Below are positions 1-5,388 of a stretch of 30,992 bases of DNA, piece after piece. The position numbers and the translations under genes were made by a program. Numbering within the stretch: the first letter of the stretch is position 1; each line of letters starts with the position of its first letter. The stretch is from a virus. Below the pieces are notes generated by a model. It saw nothing but the letters and a program-made list of their open reading frames with translations, was not told where the DNA came from and did not search any database. The stretch lies in the IMG/VR virus record IMGVR_UViG_3300030107_004029, positions 1-30,992 of that record, one strand, 5' to 3'.

Positions 1-22
1 AATAGTAAAGCGCTGTGCTATA
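1..22. repeat. Left arm of a 22-bp inverted repeat
   Basis: Bases 1-22 are the exact reverse complement of 1088-1109. The core is TAAAGCGCTGTGCTATA here. The arm begins at the first base of the window, so it may continue outside it. Its inner end contains TATA of the -10 box of the first gene. The two arms bracket the first two genes. Confidence 0.85.
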
Positions 23-31
23 ATGGCAAGC
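19..31 (+). promoter_or_regulatory. -10 box of a likely leaderless promoter
   Basis: TATAAT lies at 19-24 and ATG at 32, seven bases later, so transcription should begin at or next to the start codon. The same geometry recurs before the genes at 1240, 1815, 2202 and 2886. The -35 region is outside the window. Confidence 0.5.
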
Positions 32-430
32 ATGATGAATACAAAACCTACTAATAAAATATCTGTCCTTTGTGACGGTGAACAATGGAGCGGCAGCCAT
101 AAAGCTAGCCAATATCTAGTATCCAATGAGCTGCAGGAGGATTTACAAAACGGCGTTAAACCGTACAATATTGAGAAAGATTATAAAGAGGGTGTAGACT
201 ATATAAAAGTTTATGCCGGAGATTTAGAAGAGACTCTTGATAGCGTTACGGATTTAATGGGCATAATGGCCGCATCTAATCCGAGCGAAAAAGAGAGAGG
301 CAGGCTTTTAGATATGATAGACAATATTAATACAATGGATTTACAGGAGCAGCTAGAATTATTTGAAGAAGATATAGCCAACGTTATGATGGAGAAACTA
401 TACCGCAAGTTGTCGGGGGGTGAAGCATGA
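32..430 (+). CDS. Hypothetical early phage protein (132 aa)
   Basis: I do not recognise this family. The protein is acidic and soluble in appearance, with a C-terminal half that looks helical and rich in Asp, Glu and Leu. No membrane segment, cysteine cluster or catalytic motif is visible. I chose the ATG at 32 rather than the in-frame ATG at 23. The ATG at 23 overlaps the -10 box, whereas 32 falls where transcription should start. No Shine-Dalgarno sequence precedes either start, which fits a leaderless message. The stop codon overlaps the next start (ATGA at 427-430), so it is translationally coupled to the GP88-like gene. The pair is flanked by a 22-bp inverted repeat. The reading frame is secure, the function unknown. 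Confidence 0.75.
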   Translation: MMNTKPTNKISVLCDGEQWSGSHKASQYLVSNELQEDLQNGVKPYNIEKDYKEGVDYIKVYAGDLEETLDSVTDLMGIMAASNPSEKERGRLLDMIDNINTMDLQEQLELFEEDIANVMMEKLYRKLSGGEA

Positions 431-1092
431 GCAAGCCTAAACTATCCGGCACGTCAAAGATGCCCTGTAAGTCTTGGAGCTTGCCCGCTTGGGAAACTTG
501 CCCTAGTGCCAAGGGTACAGATGGTAAACCTGTTGATGCATGCAGTAATTGTTACGCGTTGCAAGGTGCTTACCAATGGCCGGCCGCTAAAGCTTTGCGC
601 GCCTACAATTTAGAAAATTGGAAGCTTGATAATTGGGTAGATGATATGATTATTCTAATCACCAAAGAGGGCAAGCGAAATAAAAAGAATTTGTTTCGTT
701 GGTTTGACAGTGGCGATATCTATAAGAAAGAATTGGCTTTAAAGATTGAGCAAGTTATAAAAGGCACGCCGCAGGTCAAGCATTGGATACCGACTAGACA
801 ATACAAAGATGAAAAAGTAAGGCCTGTATTGGATAGAATAAATCAATTGCCTAATGCGGTAGCAAGATATAGCAGCGATAGCGTCAACGGTAAAATGTTA
901 GATTCTGATTTTAATTCGACCATAGCGCAGCATGCCGACGATATAAAATCTTCTAAGGGTGTGTTAGTATGCGGAGCTTATAGCCGGGGCGGCGAATGCC
1001 AAGATTGCAAGGCCTGTTGGGATAAGAGAGTTAATACTATTGTCTATCCCTTACATGGAAATAAAGTAAACGCAAAACAATTCGCGGTATAG
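427..1092 (+). CDS. GP88-like cysteine-rich phage protein (221 aa)
   Basis: The protein resembles the phage Gp88 family, first named from mycobacteriophages and of unknown biochemical function. What I see are two cysteine groups and two conserved blocks. The N-terminal group has CPSAKG at 25-30, then C39 and NCYA at 41-44 followed by GAY. The C-terminal group is C182, C191, C194 and C197, spaced like a metal or Fe-S cluster site. Between them are RWFDSGD (91-97) and HWIPTR (119-124), which resemble the conserved blocks of that family. It starts inside the stop of the upstream gene, with a G-rich Shine-Dalgarno sequence (GGGGGG) just upstream. Its stop codon lies within the right arm of the 22-bp inverted repeat. 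A terminator follows. Family assignment is from memory of motifs; a metal-cluster role is inference. Confidence 0.7.
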   Translation: MSKPKLSGTSKMPCKSWSLPAWETCPSAKGTDGKPVDACSNCYALQGAYQWPAAKALRAYNLENWKLDNWVDDMIILITKEGKRNKKNLFRWFDSGDIYKKELALKIEQVIKGTPQVKHWIPTRQYKDEKVRPVLDRINQLPNAVARYSSDSVNGKMLDSDFNSTIAQHADDIKSSKGVLVCGAYSRGGECQDCKACWDKRVNTIVYPLHGNKVNAKQFAV

Positions 1093-1109
1093 CACAGCGC
1101 TTTACTATT
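1088..1109. repeat. Right arm of the 22-bp inverted repeat
   Basis: This is the exact reverse complement of bases 1-22. It spans the stop codon of the GP88-like gene and lies just before its terminator. With the left arm it encloses a 1.06-kb two-gene segment. Confidence 0.85.
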
Positions 1110-1118
1110 TCATACAGG

Positions 1119-1146
1119 GTCGGCCATTAATTTGGTCGGCCTTTTT
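1119..1146 (+). terminator. Rho-independent terminator after the GP88-like gene
   Basis: GTCGGCCA (1119-1126) pairs with TGGTCGGC (1133-1140) to give 8 bp with two G-U pairs and a TTAATT loop. CTTTTT follows directly. The T run merges into the first GT-rich repeat. Confidence 0.8.
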
Positions 1147-1187
1147 GCTGTGGTGTGGTTAACTATTTGCTGTGGTGTGGTTAACTA
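1144..1187 (+). repeat. Tandem pair of the GT-rich early-gene element
   Basis: Two identical 22-bp units sit end to end at 1144-1165 and 1166-1187. Each has the core GCTGTGGTGTGGTTAAC, and the second continues into TAAGATC. Other copies of this element occur at 1730, 2126 and 2818, each upstream of an early promoter, with degenerate copies at 3267 and 3403. This is the only tandem copy. Confidence 0.9.
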
Positions 1188-1199
1188 AGATCAAGCCAC

Positions 1200-1239
1200 A
1201 CCATACCGTAGTAACCACAACGTATGGTATAATGTTGGC
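1200..1239 (+). promoter_or_regulatory. Leaderless promoter with an embedded dyad (gene at 1240)
   Basis: TATAAT is at 1228-1233, with six bases before the ATG at 1240. The inverted repeat ACCATAC/GTATGGT (1200-1206 and 1222-1228) occupies the -35 to -10 interval, where a repressor or regulator could bind. The -35 position (ACCGTA) is poor. Confidence 0.6.
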
Positions 1240-1725
1240 ATGAATGAACAAGACAAACTTATAACACCTAGTTATTCTGATATGAAAACTAGAATCACCA
1301 ATCACTTAGAAGACCATCCCGGTACTATAAAGGCATGCAATAAGAATCATGTCTCACCATATATGATGGCCACAAATTGGCTAACAGGATACACTCTAGA
1401 CCATGGCAAGGAAGCAGTCCAAGATTTGTGGGCTTACATCATGTACTCTTACGATGAGATGAAGGGGGATATATGCTCTGAATGTAATAGGCTTAAAGAT
1501 AAAGACCCTAGGCTACACGCTAGGTTTATTATGTTTGAAGATATATGTGTTGAGGGGTGGCCGTCACAAACCAAAGGCTTCTTTAAAAGGTGGGAAGCAT
1601 TCGTAGATACAGGAGATTGGTACGCTACGGTTCGGGTACAGGAGAACAGAGTTATGCCGGAGATTGAGAACATGAAGAAAGCAACAGACTCATTCTGTGA
1701 CAAATATATTAGAGCTGAAGAGTAA
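1240..1725 (+). CDS. Hypothetical early phage protein (161 aa)
   Basis: I do not recognise this family. The sequence looks soluble and mostly helical, rich in Trp, Tyr and acidic residues. It contains a CSEC pair near the middle and further single cysteines. There is no clear metal site, signal peptide or membrane segment. It is a monocistronic unit: a terminator and two repeats lie upstream, and a fresh repeat and promoter follow its stop. The ATG at 1240 is favoured because it lies exactly where a -10 box at 1228-1233 would start transcription. No Shine-Dalgarno sequence is present, so translation is probably from a leaderless mRNA. The gene is real by length and by its fit in the cassette; its role is unknown. 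Confidence 0.75.
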   Translation: MNEQDKLITPSYSDMKTRITNHLEDHPGTIKACNKNHVSPYMMATNWLTGYTLDHGKEAVQDLWAYIMYSYDEMKGDICSECNRLKDKDPRLHARFIMFEDICVEGWPSQTKGFFKRWEAFVDTGDWYATVRVQENRVMPEIENMKKATDSFCDKYIRAEE

Positions 1726-1729
1726 CTGT

Positions 1730-1753
1730 GCTGTGGTGTGGTTAACTGAGATC
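1730..1753 (+). repeat. GT-rich early-gene element, copy 3
   Basis: The core GCTGTGGTGTGGTTAAC is intact and is followed by TGAGATC. It begins five bases after the stop codon of the preceding gene, and no terminator hairpin separates them. Confidence 0.85.
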
Positions 1754-1779
1754 ATGAGTGGTTGGTCTAGCGTGCGCCG

Positions 1780-1808
1780 GGCTGACCACATTTTTAATAG
1801 GTTATAAT
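1780..1808 (+). promoter_or_regulatory. Leaderless promoter (gene at 1815)
   Basis: GGCTGA (1780-1785) lies 17 bases before TATAAT (1803-1808). Six bases then separate the -10 box from ATG. Related hexamers GGCAAC and GGCTAA stand at the same spacing before the genes at 2202 and 2886. Confidence 0.65.
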
Positions 1809-1814
1809 AGGGGT

Positions 1815-2078
1815 ATGAAAACTAAACAACAAGGAATTATAACCGTCGGTGATACCGTCATTTACAGAGGCAATTTTGGAAGGGGACATGAAGAGATTGT
1901 CAAAGTTACAAGCATGCAGCTACTTGAATATCCAAGAGATAAGATGAGCATTATAGAGCAAGATGCTCTTTGGTGTTCTTACGCACAGATACAGGAGAAC
2001 AGAATTATCTTTGATTTGGATAATAATAAATGGTGCTACGCCGAACAAATCGTCGGCAGGGTAGACATGGTAAGGTAA
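1815..2078 (+). CDS. Small hypothetical early protein (87 aa)
   Basis: I do not recognise this protein. It begins MKTKQQ and looks like a small beta-rich domain, with alternating hydrophobic residues in the segment IITVGDTVIYRG. That is compatible with an SH3-like or KOW-like fold, but the resemblance is only visual. An in-frame GTG at 1758 would extend the protein by 19 residues, but it lies upstream of the -35 and -10 boxes. The ATG at 1815 is at the predicted transcription start, and the MKTK start recurs in the genes at 2202 and 2886. No Shine-Dalgarno sequence precedes it. A good terminator follows at 2095-2121. Confidence 0.72.
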   Translation: MKTKQQGIITVGDTVIYRGNFGRGHEEIVKVTSMQLLEYPRDKMSIIEQDALWCSYAQIQENRIIFDLDNNKWCYAEQIVGRVDMVR

Positions 2079-2094
2079 CAATTTCAAACAGAAT

Positions 2095-2121
2095 TAAGCT
2101 CGCTTAACGGCGGGCTTTTTT
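2095..2121 (+). terminator. Rho-independent terminator
   Basis: AGCTCGC (2097-2103) pairs with GCGGGCT (2110-2116) through 7 bp including one T-G. Two outer A-T pairs extend the stem, the loop is TTAACG, and six T follow. The next repeat starts five bases downstream. Confidence 0.85.
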
Positions 2122-2125
2122 CTTT

Positions 2126-2141
2126 GCTGTGGTGTGGTTAA
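2126..2141 (+). repeat. GT-rich early-gene element, copy 4
   Basis: GCTGTGGTGTGGTTAA is intact, but the 3' part of the element (CTAAGATC in other copies) is replaced by TTACCATG. It is directly downstream of a terminator T run. Confidence 0.8.
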
Positions 2142-2166
2142 TTACCATGAACATCCACCACATCAG

Positions 2167-2195
2167 GGCAACACGCAAAATCGAGATGATACAAT
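2167..2195 (+). promoter_or_regulatory. Leaderless promoter (gene at 2202)
   Basis: GGCAAC (2167-2172) and TACAAT (2190-2195) are 17 bases apart. The -10 box is six bases before the ATG at 2202. A second ATG at 2196 touches the -10 box and is unlikely to be transcribed. Confidence 0.6.
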
Positions 2196-2201
2196 ATGCA
2201 C

Positions 2202-2423
2202 ATGAAAACTAAACACATAGAAGTACAACAAGTCTTAGACTTTTTAGATAAGGTCAAGCAACACATGGTGGCAACGCCTGAATCCTCTAAAGAGACAGCA
2301 GGCAAAGCGTCTTCTCAACACGACGTAGCCCTCTGTTGGATGATGCATAACGCCGCTATAGACCTAGCTTGTCACGCAATTGAAGCAGCTTCTTACGACG
2401 TGGAGGAGGAAGACAATGTCTAA
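2202..2423 (+). CDS. Small hypothetical early protein (73 aa)
   Basis: I do not recognise this protein. It is a short, probably helical polypeptide beginning MKTKH, with an acidic C-terminus (DVEEEDN). No domain or motif is evident. I prefer the ATG at 2202 over the ATG at 2196 for two reasons: it coincides with the predicted transcription start, and MKTK is the start used by two neighbouring cassettes. It is the first gene of a three-gene unit. Its last eight bases overlap the next gene, and its 3' end carries the Shine-Dalgarno sequence (GGAGGA) for that gene. The coding call is good, the function unknown. Confidence 0.7.
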   Translation: MKTKHIEVQQVLDFLDKVKQHMVATPESSKETAGKASSQHDVALCWMMHNAAIDLACHAIEAASYDVEEEDNV

Positions 2424-2601
2424 GAAATACACCTGCACTATTTGTAATCAAGTCAAGGAAGGCACGCCTGCAAAGGAATGGTTTAACATGGGAGAATTAA
2501 TGGAAGCTAGCAAGCGCAAAAAGAGAGGCATGAGTTATGAGAATCCTTTCAATAAAGAATGTAAGGACTGCTACGTCCCAAGGGAGGAGAAATTAGGATG
2601 A
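2416..2601 (+). CDS. Small zinc-ribbon-like protein (61 aa)
   Basis: The protein has an N-terminal CTIC pair (residues 6-9) and a C-terminal CKDC pair (about residues 48-51), separated by a basic, helical middle. This is the four-cysteine pattern of a treble-clef or zinc-ribbon fold, as found in many small phage DNA-binding or regulatory proteins. Zinc binding is inferred from the spacing. The ATG at 2416 is chosen because GGAGGA lies seven bases upstream; an in-frame ATG at 2380 would start inside the previous gene without such a site. It overlaps its upstream neighbour by eight bases and its downstream neighbour by four. It is therefore translated from the same message as the leaderless first gene. 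Confidence 0.72.
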   Translation: MSKKYTCTICNQVKEGTPAKEWFNMGELMEASKRKKRGMSYENPFNKECKDCYVPREEKLG

Positions 2602-2807
2602 ACAAAATAAACTTTAAACGTGAAGTATGGGAGGGGTGGACTGTAGGCGATTTTATTAAAAAGCTTGAGCTGCCTTGGCAATACAAAAAGTGGGATAATC
2701 CTACGAGGCAAGAAATGTCTAAATGGTTACGCGATGAGCAACCGTACTACAAAAAACATATCCCCGAAGTAGTGGCGTATTTTTGGGATAAATACCAAGG
2801 GGGCTAA
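2598..2807 (+). CDS. Small hypothetical basic protein (69 aa)
   Basis: I do not recognise this protein. It is basic and rich in Trp, Tyr and Lys. The segment WDNPTRQEMSKWLRDEQPYY could be helical and nucleic-acid binding, but that is only a guess from composition. The start overlaps the preceding stop (ATGA), with GGAGGAGAA just upstream as a Shine-Dalgarno sequence. It is the last gene of the 2202-2807 unit. Its TAA stop codon lies in the loop of a strong G/C hairpin. Confidence 0.72.
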   Translation: MNKINFKREVWEGWTVGDFIKKLELPWQYKKWDNPTRQEMSKWLRDEQPYYKKHIPEVVAYFWDKYQGG

Positions 2808-2814
2808 CGCCCCC
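2799..2814 (+). terminator. GC hairpin containing the stop codon
   Basis: GGGGGC (2799-2804) pairs perfectly with GCCCCC (2809-2814). The TAAC loop holds the stop codon of the preceding gene. No T run follows, so it may be a weak terminator or an mRNA 3'-end stabiliser. The next GT-rich repeat begins three bases later. Confidence 0.6.
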
Positions 2815-2817
2815 ACT

Positions 2818-2841
2818 GCTGTGGTGTGGTTAACTAAGATC
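2818..2841 (+). repeat. GT-rich early-gene element, copy 5
   Basis: This copy matches the second tandem copy through the core GCTGTGGTGTGGTTAAC and the following TAAGATC. It lies nine bases upstream of the -35 position of the next promoter. Confidence 0.88.
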
Positions 2842-2850
2842 TCCGCGCAG

Positions 2851-2879
2851 GGCTAATCCAAAATCCTCAATGATATAAT
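2851..2879 (+). promoter_or_regulatory. Leaderless promoter (gene at 2886)
   Basis: GGCTAA (2851-2856) and TATAAT (2874-2879) are separated by 17 bases. Six bases then lie between TATAAT and the ATG at 2886. A competing ATG at 2880 directly abuts the -10 box. Confidence 0.65.
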
Positions 2880-2885
2880 ATGAGC

Positions 2886-3197
2886 ATGAAAACTAAACGT
2901 AAATTTTTTAATCAAACCTATACTTTCTTTACGAGTCCTAATACGCCTCAAACATTCCTTGACAAGTTCGAGGAGAGAATTGAAGAATCAAAGATTGATG
3001 AGCAAAGCAAGGCAGAAATCATGGGATACTTTGACGACTTGGTCAATCACCATCACGAGTCTTGGAAATCTGCAGGTAGCTTTATGTACGCAGTAGTGAC
3101 GGGCAACTTCACTCATGCTGCAAGCAAGGCCGACCAAAGCAATTACGCACAGCTTGGCGAATACCTGAGACTGTGGGACAAGCTATCAGAAATCTAG
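2886..3197 (+). CDS. Hypothetical early protein (103 aa)
   Basis: I do not recognise this family. The protein starts MKTKRKFF and looks helical and soluble. Its acidic first half contains FEERIEESKIDEQ, and a histidine-rich patch (NHHHE) lies near the middle. Histidines alone are not enough to propose a metal site. It is a monocistronic cassette with its own repeat, promoter and probable terminator. The ATG at 2886 is preferred to the ATG at 2880 because of the -10 spacing and the shared MKTK start. It is the last intact plus-strand gene before the convergent late operon. Confidence 0.72.
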   Translation: MKTKRKFFNQTYTFFTSPNTPQTFLDKFEERIEESKIDEQSKAEIMGYFDDLVNHHHESWKSAGSFMYAVVTGNFTHAASKADQSNYAQLGEYLRLWDKLSEI

Positions 3198-3488
3198 TCT
3201 CCTTATGCGCCCGCCTGAGCGCTCCCCACAATCAGGCACCCCCCCCCACCCCCCATTTTTTTTTACCTGTGGTGTGGTTATATATGCCCTTTTATTTTTC
3301 CGCCAAAAAAAAGCGTATTCTTTACTATCCTGTATAAAGGTAATGCTCTACTGCCTGTTCTGCTTGATATGATGCCTCTGTTTGTAAGCCTTTCTAAAGC
3401 ACGCTGTGGTCACTGTGGCTATCGTGTGGTCTAATATGAGATCGCCCCTTGTAGCCCCCTTAAAAAGGTTCTGAGCGAAGGCTGTGGT
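3198..3488. other. Convergent spacer with a terminator and decayed repeat copies
   Basis: This spacer separates the early plus-strand genes from the end of the minus-strand late operon. GCCTGA (3213-3218) pairs with TCAGGC (3232-3237), and nine T at 3255-3263 follow a C-rich stretch; this probably terminates the early transcript. A repeat copy at 3267-3280 keeps CTGTGGTGTGGTTA. At 3403-3443 the parts GCTGTGGT, GTGTGGT and GAGATC are separated by extra bases, and GCTGTGGTCTA recurs at 3480-3490. TATAAA at 3333-3338 is followed by a nine-codon ORF. A 20-codon ORF starting at 3371 contains CGHC. I read these as remnants of a lost cassette. Confidence 0.55.
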
Positions 3489-5009
3489 CTATAGTCCCAT
3501 CCAATTGGGATTAGCCGGCTCGCCTATGCTTCTAGTATTAAGAATCGAGTCGAATTCTTTCTGCAATCTGTCCTCCCACTCCTTGTCCTTTGCCTTCTGT
3601 AGGTTGATAGCCATGTATTCCTGTATATGCCTAACGCCCATAGCCAAGCAATCAATATAATCATCATGCTTTAGTGACCCCTTCAGTGGAGTTATATTGC
3701 AAAACTGTGATATGCCTTTATTAAATAGGAAATCCTCCGAGACTACCACCTTGTGTTGGTTCAGGGCAGGCTCTAATGTAGTAATAATCCGCTTTTCCTT
3801 CTGAATATTATGGCGAATAGGGGTAATTGGTACGTTAATATTGGGCTGCAACAGGTGTAATATTAGGTCATCACCAAAATTAGTCTCTACAATTATCTCA
3901 TTTACCTTATATTTCTCTGCCAAATCCCTGATATCCCCGACTCTTGATCCTGCAAAGCCGTCCCAATGCCCCTGTTCTAGGACAAATACAAAGCCATTCC
4001 TAGTAGCTAGGACACAATAAGCAAAGTCATCCGCACCTGAACCTGCAGGGTCAAGAGCTATAATCTTTTTAGTGTACTCAACCTTCACCCCTTTATGGCC
4101 TGCGTACATAGGCTTGTCTCCACCCTTGGCTTCGGCAACAAATCTCTTTAAAGGATTCGTGGTTTGATAGTATTCTTCGTAACAATAGTATGGGTCTAAG
4201 TTGCTGCACACTAACAGGTCTGACAACTTCAATGGGAATTTGTCTTTGTCTGCTAGGCTAGTATCTAGCATATATTGCAGCATAAACGCTGTGTCCCCCA
4301 TGCCCCTTCTACGCTTCTCTAAGATCTTGGCAGGAAATCTATCAGGTTCAGTAGAGTTTCCCTCACTGTCATAGCATGGATACTTGTAAACCTTGTACCC
4401 TTTAGCAGGCAAAGCATTGTATATCGAGCTACTTGAGTGGGGCGTTCCTAGATATATAATCCTTCCCTTGGGCAGCAAGACAGCTTCAAATTCTGTAGCT
4501 AAGTTCTGTAGTTTTTCCCTACTCTCTGCACTCATAGAGTTAACACTTATCTCCAAGTCATCACAAATTATTATATTTGCACGGCTGCCTGTTATTTGCG
4601 CACCAATACTTTTTGCTGTAAGCGATGGAGTTTGGGAAGGCACACATCCACTAATGTCAAAGGAATAAGAAAGGTTTCTTTGCCCCTGTTGAGGCAGCAA
4701 ATGGGACAAGAATGGACACACATTAATAGTATCCTTGCAAAACTTTACAAACTCTGCAGCCCTCTTAGCTGTAGCAGAAACAATCAGAACCTTTTCATCA
4801 GGATTGTGATACAAAAGCCATAAGCTTCCTAGTGCAGAAATGTGAGACTTGCCGCAACCCCTAAATGCTTGGACAGCTTCTCGGCTTTCACCGCTTTGAA
4901 ACCTATCAGCGATCTTGTATTGAAGAGGAGTAGGTTCGGGAAGACCAATAAACTTGTGACACAAGAATAAAAAGTTCCTGAAATCTGTTAAGTCTTCCCT
5001 AAGTCTCAT
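3489..5009 (-). CDS. Terminase large subunit (packaging ATPase/nuclease)
   Basis: This is the motor that translocates DNA into the prohead and cuts the concatemer. At 506 residues it is somewhat shorter than T7 gp19. The ATPase half has a Walker A motif AFRGCGKS (48-55), a Walker B motif IIICDD (146-151) and the coupling motif GTP (188-190). The nuclease half has a first acidic strand IIALDPAGSG (D320), then IVETNFGDD (E375) and LKHDDYIDCLAMG (D449/D450/D453). This is the RNase H-like set of acidic residues seen in terminases. Its start overlaps the stop of the small upstream gene (TAATG). It is the last gene of the 23-kb late operon. Bases 3531-3607, coding for about residues 468-493, reappear inverted at the right end of the window. 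Confidence 0.95.
   Translation of the reverse strand: MRLREDLTDFRNFLFLCHKFIGLPEPTPLQYKIADRFQSGESREAVQAFRGCGKSHISALGSLWLLYHNPDEKVLIVSATAKRAAEFVKFCKDTINVCPFLSHLLPQQGQRNLSYSFDISGCVPSQTPSLTAKSIGAQITGSRANIIICDDLEISVNSMSAESREKLQNLATEFEAVLLPKGRIIYLGTPHSSSSIYNALPAKGYKVYKYPCYDSEGNSTEPDRFPAKILEKRRRGMGDTAFMLQYMLDTSLADKDKFPLKLSDLLVCSNLDPYYCYEEYYQTTNPLKRFVAEAKGGDKPMYAGHKGVKVEYTKKIIALDPAGSGADDFAYCVLATRNGFVFVLEQGHWDGFAGSRVGDIRDLAEKYKVNEIIVETNFGDDLILHLLQPNINVPITPIRHNIQKEKRIITTLEPALNQHKVVVSEDFLFNKGISQFCNITPLKGSLKHDDYIDCLAMGVRHIQEYMAINLQKAKDKEWEDRLQKEFDSILNTRSIGEPANPNWMGL
3531..3607 (-). repeat. 77-bp segment duplicated in inverted orientation at the window end
   Basis: These 77 bases inside the terminase gene are the exact reverse complement of 30916-30992, the last 77 bases of the window. 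Identity stops sharply at the next base. The sequence belongs here, since it completes the terminase reading frame. Confidence 0.95.
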
Positions 5010-5221
5010 TACTCAATCTTCTTAAAGGGTAATTTTACCGCATCCTCTATATGTTCGTCAACACTTTTACTAGGTTTCTCAACATAAAAGAACTTAATAA
5101 AATCAAACGCCAACTTCATAACTTGAGATGGGCATTCTTCTTGAGAAAGTTTACCTTTCATTTCCATTACCCATAGTCTGTAAATATCTTCTGCGTCTTT
5201 TTCTTTCTGAGCTTTGTTCAT
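5009..5221 (-). CDS. Probable terminase small subunit (70 aa)
   Basis: The identification rests mainly on position. It lies immediately upstream of the large terminase, with a one-base overlap (TAATG), exactly where T7 carries gene 18. The product is small, charged and apparently helical, with a mixed-charge N-terminus (MNKAQKEKDAEDIYRLW) and a basic C-terminus. A small terminase would recognise phage DNA and load the motor. At 70 residues it is somewhat shorter than T7 gp18. No helix-turn-helix is obvious by eye, so sequence support is weak. It is translationally coupled on both sides. Confidence 0.6.
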   Translation of the reverse strand: MNKAQKEKDAEDIYRLWVMEMKGKLSQEECPSQVMKLAFDFIKFFYVEKPSKSVDEHIEDAVKLPFKKIE

Positions 5222-5388
5222 TACATAAACTCCGGCTCTTCAATTATGATTGGCTGCTCTTCAACCTGATTGTCTATTAATATTAATGGTATCTCTAAAA
5301 GTTTTGGAACTGCTGTACATGACAAACAGATGTAAGCCCCTATCACGCTCAATATTGCTAGCAAAATAGTTCTAGTTCTTTTCTTCAT
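5221..5388 (-). CDS. Small signal-anchor or lipoprotein-like protein, possible spanin component (55 aa)
   Basis: The product has a basic N-terminus (MKKRTRT), one hydrophobic stretch (residues 8-27) and a lipobox-like LSC at 22-24. A short Pro- and Glu-rich tail follows (QVEEQP, EEPEF). That layout fits a small outer-membrane spanin lipoprotein or a signal-anchored lysis protein. The position between a two-membrane-segment protein and the terminase genes is where T7-like phages keep Rz/Rz1. The lipobox is not canonical, because a cysteine stands at -3. The stop overlaps the next start (TAATG), and the 5' end is coupled to a tiny basic ORF. The coding call is good and the spanin role is tentative. 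Confidence 0.6.
   Translation of the reverse strand: MKKRTRTILLAILSVIGAYICLSCTAVPKLLEIPLILIDNQVEEQPIIIEEPEFM

Noticed and set aside
1758-1814. GTG start at 1758 giving a 106-aa protein with a hydrophobic N-terminus
   Set aside because: The added segment overlaps the -35 and -10 boxes, and the ATG at 1815 shares spacing and the MKTK start with its neighbours.
1144-2841. CRISPR array made of the GT-rich repeats
   Set aside because: Spacing is irregular, whole genes lie between copies, and the two tandem copies have no spacer.
3238-3263. C-run followed by T-run as a special structure
   Set aside because: It is better read as low-complexity DNA following a terminator stem; homopolymer length may also be affected by sequencing error.
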